In this document: positions 48,701-57,700 of the stretch, piece after piece
Layout of the letters: each line of letters begins with the position of its first letter
How positions within the stretch are numbered: the first letter of the stretch is position 1
From: Corbicula japonica
Lineage: Eukaryota; Mollusca; Bivalvia; Venerida; Cyrenidae
Length of the DNA: 64,000 nucleotides
Assembly: GCA_038501625.1 (NCBI GenBank)
Contig: JAZAYU010000015.1
Location: forward strand, 4,920,991-4,984,990
Direction of reading: 5' to 3'
The notes under the pieces: generated by a model
Told to the model about the DNA's origin: nothing
The model's database searches: none
The model's input: the letters and a program-made list of their open reading frames with translations, nothing else
Made by a program: the position numbers and the translations under genes

Positions 48701-51700
48701 ACGTTAACAGCAATAATGGAATCGCCTACGCCGTCTAGTTTCGGTTGCACGCAGCTCGGTATTTAAACAAGTACACAAAATAATTTTTGATCCATTTCAA
48801 TCAAGTGTGTGCATATCAAGGTGACGAACAGTATCAAAATTTAATTAGGGACCTGATATTATAAACCATGTGTATCGCAACAACCTTCCAAGGAGTCAAC
48901 CACACCACAATGTCAAGTCGAGAGGTACAATTAACTGGGAACAAGCAGCATCAATAACCAGTCAATACATAAAAGGAAAGTTATATGATTTCTTACCATC
49001 CCCTTGAGGTATGACAGGCCTAGTTATTTTGGTTGTAGGAAGCTGCATATTAGCATACAGACTACCTCGTCTCCCACCTGAAGGCAAATCAACAATATTG
49101 AAAATATAGTAACTAAACATACGTCGAACTGTTAGCAAATAGACAACATAGCAACAACTCAATATACCAGTTGTTAAAAAAATCACATCCCAACATACAA
49201 GCTGTTCGCAAATTAACAATATATCAACAACTTTAAATTCATACTTGTTTTATATCTTTGGAACTATAAGTACTTACACCACAAAATATTTATTAAGATT
49301 TGTACAATATCAGACACATAAATAATAACGATCTGCGTGTATGTATCTTGTTTACATAATCTGCGTACTTTGATTTTGCAATATGTGTGTTAAAACAAGT
49401 TTTTACCAGTAAACTCTACATTACATTATATGGGATCATTACAATATTTCAAGCCATGCAAGTAAGCAAGCCCGCAAAGTCTTCCAGAATGGCGATAGTC
49501 GCAATACGGTAATTGTTGATATAACTCAACAATTCAAATTAAAAAAATATAACAACCTTGAAGGCATTCAAATTCATTGATTTAACAATTTGAAATACTC
49601 TATTTTTTAATTCAGCACACATAACTCTACTGAACAGACAACATAATGTATCTGACATACAATTTACTAAAAGAAATAATTCGGTGATTAGGCATGCGTA
49701 ATATAAATTTACTGTAAAAATATATAAGTAATACTTTAAGACAAGTTTTACTGGACTAAGTTAACTGTACAAGTCGACGTAAAGAATGCAGACAAACACG
49801 TTAAAATACTACTGTTCTGTATCCTTACGTAAGTGTTACATATACTTCAGCGAGGACGAAGTATATACGACTTTATTTTCTCCAAGTTAATGAAGAGTTA
49901 CATATAACATAATTATACAACAGATGTAATGATACAAGGTGAAATTAATGAATGTGAACCGGCTTTATTACTCTATGTGTCTTTAATTATTGTATGTAAT
50001 CACATATTTTCTTGTTATTGAAACATCTCATTTTCATGTTATTGGGTTTTCACGTTTGTTAAGAAACATATCACGTGTTAACACACGTTTTACTATTGTT
50101 TTCTACATCCAACCACCAGTTTTGTTTTTAGCAAACTTTTATTACCAACAATGATGGAACTCTTAATACACGAAAGAGAAGAAAGATGAAAACGGAATAA
50201 CACTCAGAAGTCTAGCATTAATTTCCGCCCATAAACAGTCGGATGCTAGCAATGACTTACATCATACATGTACATCAAAACTAATTATGTATCTTTATTT
50301 TTATATGTTGGACGGAATTGCATCGGTATATTAAATGCGTGCAGGCAGATTACGTATTTTTGCAGTTGCGTGTGTTCTATGTGACGTCATAACTACGCCA
50401 TAAGTATATTAAGTACTATGTTGTGTATTCTGATCGTAATTTTCCGGTACTCGCAGGCACCCCACTCAAATTTTCGTCGCTGATCTAAACCCATTTCGAT
50501 ATTGCTTAATTTGTTGTTAGAGATAAGAGTATGTAATAAAAGGAATATAATGTCAGTATGCAGGTTATGTAGGTTTGTATCAAGTCTCGTTGCGAATGAA
50601 AACCACATCCCATTCGACTTTAGGGTCTCGCGTGATATTGTAAACACACGCAACTTGAATGGATACGAACAGTCTGCACACTGTTATTATACAAGTTTTA
50701 GCTTTCCAAAAAGCTAGTCGGTCATTAGCACAACCTTTTAAGAAGACGGCACAAAAGTTTAAACTTTAAGCCGTTTGAAATTAAAGCTATTTATATTTAT
50801 TGGATGTCAAACAAAAATGTAAGTTTATTTATAGGTATTTCTTCTTTCGAAGGAGATTTATTTAAGCAGGTGATAAAACTAACCCTGTTTGCAAACAAAA
50901 TAATTCACCTGAAGGTCAACCGAAATTGAAAAGTTTATCAAACACTATTTTGTGTCACAAAGTGTTAGAAAGCAACGATAAACAAGCTGTAAATATATAT
51001 CAAAAGCTTGAGGATATGTTTAAAAAAAACAACAAAGTTTTTCACTGTCACAGAGTCGGAGAGAAAAATGTTCACACAGTCTGACCGGGACTGATATGAT
51101 AACCTTGCTCTTTCTGATCTAGAAAAATTTCGTTAGAATGTTGGTATATACTTAGAATGTCTTATGACTTCCAATAACAAACAAACGCGTTAATTTCAAA
51201 TTTGCCTAAAGTATGCACTTCAGCAACGTCTTTGTTTGTTAAAAGGTTATGCTAATGACCGACTAGCTTTTTGGAAAGCATAATTTTGATTTGTCTATTA
51301 TTGACAGTTTCATGACTCGATTTGAAACTTCCGCAAAATATGTGTTTTCGCATGTTCCAAAGATTATTTTGTAGATTCAAAACCAAATTAAAACTTTGGA
51401 AAGCTAAAACTTGTATTGTCTATTATTGTCAGTTTCATGACCCGATTGAAGATTCCTGCAAAAATGTGTGTTCTGGTGTTCGAATGATATTTTTTACATT
51501 CGAAACCTTATAAAACTTTAATAACCAATTGAGTGGCAAAATGCAAGATAACAGTATAGCAAAATTATCAAAGTAATGACGAATGTAATCCCTATCGAGC
51601 AAGCTGAAACATGAAAAACGTTCCCCGTGATACCCCTGTCCCCGAGTTTCACAAAATGCTGCAGAAGACCGTAGATAAGAAAATAAAGCAAAATATTTAG

Positions 51701-54700
51701 CTAATCTCTGTTCAGTGCTCTCTACACATTGTAGTTGCTAATAGAGTCATAACCTGTACATCTTTATTTATCATACACAGTATACATTTACTAGACAAAA
51801 TTCATGTATATATTATGAGTAATAAGTCTAGCTGATCAGAGGCTGGAGAGAGGATTTAAGAATAGGTACAGACTCCATATATGACGTCGTGTAACAGCCA
51901 ATAAGAGGTCTCTAGGTTTTCATAGATAATGACTGAGTAAGAGTCTATCCATAAATAACGACTTAGTAAGAGTCTACTTTTCTAAATTAACCGTTCCTTC
52001 TGGTCCGTGAAATTTGCTTTACATCGCTGTTAACCGGTGTTCAGGTAGAAAGCTCAAGTTTGGTCCATTATAATATGTCGGTCATCAGGATGACCGACAA
52101 TTACATTTGTACTTTTCCACATAGAACAGAGGAAAGCAGTTGTAGTGCAGACAAAAAGGAAATATTTTCCAAGCAGTGCATGCATAAACGATATAGAACA
52201 CAAATAAAGATGACTAATATGGTGGTGCGGGTATGGGAGCGCGGGTGGTGTTGGTAGATGCGAGGAATGGGTGGGGTGGGGGTGGGGGAAGCGAGATAAA
52301 GTGTTTGTGTCATATATACGTAGTGTCCTACGTAATCAAAACTGAATTCTACTTGGACTTACCTCTAAGATTGCCTGTTAGTTTAATAATTTCAAACTGT
52401 ATTATGTTGCATAGACTTATGTTTCCAGAGCCGATACACTAATTAAAACTCACATAATTTAATTATATTTTGCTCACTATAAACAAATTAAATTACCAAA
52501 TTGCATAGTGATATGTTTAGAAGTAATCCTGAATATAAGCCCAAGATTTTGTTGATATCGGAAGAGAAATATATGATCAATCACTCAAAGTATCAGTTGA
52601 AGAGAACTAGATTCAAATATTTAGTTGGACACGACGTAATTCTAGTGTTTGAAGTGAATTCATGTGATCTATACACTGATGTAGTCGCTTCTAGTAATAC
52701 GACGACCTGTGTGGTGATATTATTTCAGAATTTCGTAATTATCGAAATGTTAGCCATTAAGGTCAAATTCGATGGATGAAAAAAATATGTTACCATAATG
52801 ATGGATGAAAAAAATATGTTACCATAAAAAGAAAAATCCGTAATGAGGTTTTTATTTTTCTGAGAAAGGCGAACATGCAAAAATTGTGTTACACTTAATT
52901 CTGTTCTGTATTAATTATCGTTTAAGTTTTAGCACTTAAACTATATGTTTGGCCGGGGCATGAACTAAATCGATTTTGCTCATAAGGCGGCTGTCTAAGC
53001 ATTTTAACAAATACAACATAAGTGTTATGTTTCGAATATATATGTGAGGCATGCATAGCGAAGCAAAAAAGCCGATACACCCGTGACACTGTCAAATTTT
53101 AACTTTGGCGAATCTTATTTGAAAGTATTCTGAACATTAAATTTATTATCAACCTGGACATTTTACCGTAAACTTAACGATTTTTATACTAAATTATTAA
53201 ATATATTTTAATAATTATCCGTAGTACAAAACAAATCAGGGATGTAGAGTGAAGAGATAATAATAGAACCGAAGGCAATGGAATTGTTCGGTGTACAAAT
53301 GCATGTGTTAATGCTATGTTTTGATGTCATAAATAAAACGGCAAAAATATTTGACATCTTTTGACCGCTGCTACTGCATCAGAGCTATCCGATCAACCTT
53401 TTTTGGGGTTGTCCCGGCTAGCTCAGTTGGTTGCGTCGCAGGAATCGCAGGGCTAGGTGCTGTCGCCGTGACGGTGCGGGTTCGCTCCCAGCTAGAGGCA
53501 CTATCATTTAAAAGAATTATCTTGATGTTCATGCTCTAAACATAACCGATCAGCATGTCGTCAAAGGGAGGTCACTGCGCTGGAGGTTGTAAAATCCTCA
53601 AGGCCGTTAGTTTACCTTGCTGTTCTGCGTCATTGTATTTCTGGGTCATTTAAGAACTGCAGATGCAGTCATATCTTAATGTAAAACATTGATAACCCAT
53701 AAAGTTCGAAAAGATTGTATTCCTTACTATAGTTTCACGTTTTTCTAATTCTATTACATAGAATGACAAATCTGTTCTTGGGCATTTTTGGTTAGGTTAG
53801 CAGTTTGTGTTAAAATGGCTCCGAAAAACGACTGCTAAAGTTGTTCTATTGAACGTGACAAACCGAAATTCTAGAAAGTAAATTATGAACGACTTTCGAA
53901 TTGTATTCAGAAAATTTCATTTCCTCGTTATATTTACCAATAACAAAAATTAGTTAGTAAACTTAAAAAACGACAAGTACTACAACTTGCTTTTTGCAAA
54001 AAAATGGATTGAGCAATCTGATTTTCATGAAATGTGAAACATTGAAAATTTAGATTCTAATGTACAGGTATAATAAATAAATTAAGATTGCTTTTCTATT
54101 TGACTTTTAAATTTTTAAGCTTGTTTTGTTTAACAACATACAATAAGTAACGTTTTAATTGTTTGTTCGTTGTTGCATGAGAAGTAATTTATCACTGTTT
54201 TTTTGTGAATTTCAGCTATTAAAACTATGATCTTATAGAAAAGAGTGTTGTTATTAACATAAAACAATAAACTTTTTTTCTTCAGAAAACGTGCAAGAAT
54301 GTATTGTTACCTTTTAATTACTCATTTTGTTTTTAATTCGAGATTCTATGGGATGCAAGATGAATTATGTTGATTTTTAGATGGAAACATGGTTTTATAT
54401 AGTACACATCTCTAATTATGTTTCATTGGACGACAATATTACAGCTTTGATAAGGAACACCATTATTATTCCAGCCCTAAGCGATCCTATTTTCGGGATT
54501 CAGAGTGGCATTTTAAACTGCTTTAATATAATATTCAAGTGAGGCTTCCTAAAATGATGTTGAACTAAAAACATCAAAATTGGTGTTTCGAACCATTACA
54601 AATTATATTTGAGAATGTAAATATATATATATTAGAATTTGCTCAGCCTAGTTATTAGCAGCCTGACTTACCGGAACTCGATGTCTTTAAGATACCTACA

Positions 54701-57700
54701 GAATTGAAATAAGACACATGTGTTGGTTTAAAAATGGAATATACGAAAACAATATGTCGTCAATTGAAAATATACATACTAATGATTTGAATTTGTGTTA
54801 ACTTTAGATGGCCGTAATAAAATAACTAGTAATGGTTTTTCAAATACTTTCGTGATTTTAACTTGATGTGATTTTTTAAAATGCTTACCGTACACAGCTT
54901 ACATGATAAACTTTAGTTTGAGAATAAGTTACAGTTTAAAGTTCGTTGGGAAAACATAAAATATATTAGCACATATATTCTATGATATGTCGACAACACT
55001 GAGTGGTATTAACATATTTCCATGATAATGAAAAGATCAAAATATCTACTTAAAACAAAAGATTGAGCTGAGCACTGAGCTGTAATTGTTTATGATATTT
55101 TGGCGAGGATCTGCTGATCCAAGGTTTCTACACGCTTAATGGACAAATATGAATCCGAGGTTCAAACGGGGAAGTCTGGTTCCGAGTAACTGTTCTAGGG
55201 AAAGTAAAAAATTATATAAATGAAAGCAAACTACAAGCAAAAAGTGATTGTTGGTACGGACTATGCATTGATCACACTGGATTATATACATGTAAAACAC
55301 GGTTTTGTAAGAGTAATTAAGAAATAGATCTGCCGAGTTACTTTTAGCCTGACTTACCAGAGCTTGGCGCCTTTGGGATACCTGAAATAATGAAATAAGA
55401 CAAATGGTATACTGAGATGCATATATGTATCTTACCAGGGATGATATCTTATATATAATGATTGTATTTTACCAAGCATCTACTTGTGATGTGGTGGTTC
55501 TTTCTATGACACAAAAAAGTGACTTAATGACTTATTGCGCTCAGGCTATCTAGTTATTTAGGATGAGGACTTCTGTTTAACTTGAAATAAGTTCCATCAA
55601 CGTTTATTCATTTATGTTCCGATGGCCAGTTCAACATTTGCAGGTTTTTAAAACCTCCCTATTTTAGACGCTTCTTCAAAAACGAGCGGCTACTGATTAA
55701 AATACCATACATCAGATTCTGTCAGCTGTCTACCTAAGTATGTGGCCCCAACCCCTCAGAAACGGAACCAGTAACTAAAATGTTTATGTTGCTGTTTTTC
55801 TTAATATCGACGATACCTTTCTATGAGAGTAACATAAGCACGAGTGTATTTACACCATACAATATATTTTGTTATTGTTATTGTTGTCGTCGTCGGTGTG
55901 ATTGATGTTATAATCCATGTTCATAATTACGTTGATACAGATAAAACAATCAAATGTAAAATTGTAAAACGGCCAGGCTATCTTAAAAACTCAAGTTCAA
56001 ATAATTTTTTACTTTTGTTTTCTCTTACTGCTAACACATAGATAAAAGCTAATATCTTATTTAGGATAAGATAGCTATCTAATACAGACAGCACTTCACG
56101 TTTGATCTCCGGCTTTTAAATCATGTGTTAGATGTTAGACGATCCAAAACCTGTCATGTCCGTCTTGTTCCCGGTGGCTTCAACACTCCAGAGGATGCGA
56201 AGAAATCAGATAATGATGACACTGATTTGTAATTGAACCAACCGCGGTTTACAACCGCTACATATTTAACATAGTGTTTAGTTACCGTAGTTTGCCGTTT
56301 GAGTAAAATAGATCCGTTACAGTGTCACAAATTATACTGTAAACGTAACAGGCTCTATCGCAGATGTTTTACTTAATGGTGTTCCTGTGTTGAAATATAG
56401 CATGTTTGTTTACAAACTCTCGCGTGATGATTCCTCTAATAAAATTGACCGTTCATGTCTGACCGTGTTAAGGATTATCTCCGGTCATTGCGCTGCCATC
56501 GATAAAACGTTTTAAAAGTAATAATATAAATATTAATTTGCGCAATGATGACCAGCCATTAATAAAGTCATCGATATATCATATACGCTCAATAACATTG
56601 CTTGGTTTCCCGAATCGCCTACTGACTTTTTCGGGGTCCGCGATCTTGCTCTGAAGATACCCTAGCTAGCCTTGGTAATACTACTCCCGAATTTGATCAG
56701 AATTCAAAACGAGCGCTTGTCATAGAATTCTCGTAAAATTATTTTCATTAATAGACGCAATGGTGTTATTGTATACGACTTCATTTTGTTTTGACTATTT
56801 ATTAAAGTGAAATCTGCAATTAATTCAACGTCAAGAAAAAAGGTTAAAAGGCTTAAATACATAAGCAGAAGCCGTTACGTGTACCGAGAACAATGGTCAT
56901 TCTAACAAGGGAGAGGTCGGTACTTTCACATTGCGAGCGTTCATTAAATCAAGTTAAAGAAATTATTCTCCCGCTTTGATCTAGACATAAATTATGATTG
57001 CAACATACATTTGCCTAAAGAATGTAATTCGTGCATGATTTTACGAATGTCAGCACATCATCAATAACAAAGGATATTCATTCAAGATGATTGGTTGCTT
57101 TTACGTACTTGTGTGAGAACAACATTACCGACAAGAGCAGAACAGTATATTCACATCATCTTATTCCTAAATTATGTTTGGTACCTTTACCGCTTCTGTA
57201 ATTTACAATCATTTATGGCATTGCTCCGATCGTTATAGCTTTGTCATAAACAAAAATAAAAAATATCAGAATCTCTGAAACGGCACAATGCATTTCTATC
57301 AATCATTGCAAAAATCAATTCTATACGTGTATGATTTTTTACGTACGTTAAGAAAAGTTAGAACAGTAAAGAAAAATAGTCATAGACCTTAAGAAAATCC
57401 TTAAAATTCTATTTGCAATTTTTCACAAAAGGGAAGCAGCATAAAACAACAATTCAAATACCAACATGAGTGAATTGATACTGACAACATTATCTACGGT
57501 CCTTGAAAAGAACTTTCAATTACGAAGAGAGAAATCAACATTTTTATTTTTGGTCATCCATTTACGCGACCTGGAAATTGAAGGTCTAACACACTTTTAG
57601 AAATAACTCACATTCTATACATGTGTTAGTCCAAAGAGCCTTAGATATTGCTGTCAGTAACTCATTACTGATGAAGACATTTGATGTTGTTTTTTTGTGT

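Larger units (their letters stand above)
49078..54671 (-). other. SLC4 intron between the 81-nt exon and microexon A
   Basis: 5.6 kb holding repeat R2, an inverted-end element, direct repeats and a SINE-like copy. One weak 12-nt microexon-like candidate (52363-52374) is described under findings. Confidence 0.5.

Noticed and set aside
51322..51513. 63-codon plus-strand frame
   Set aside because: Overlaps the direct repeat; the two repeat units are not kept in one frame and the product is unrecognisable.
53408..53505. A functional tRNA gene
   Set aside because: A- and B-box-like motifs are about 65 bp apart, no cloverleaf can be drawn, and a second copy shows it is a dispersed repeat.
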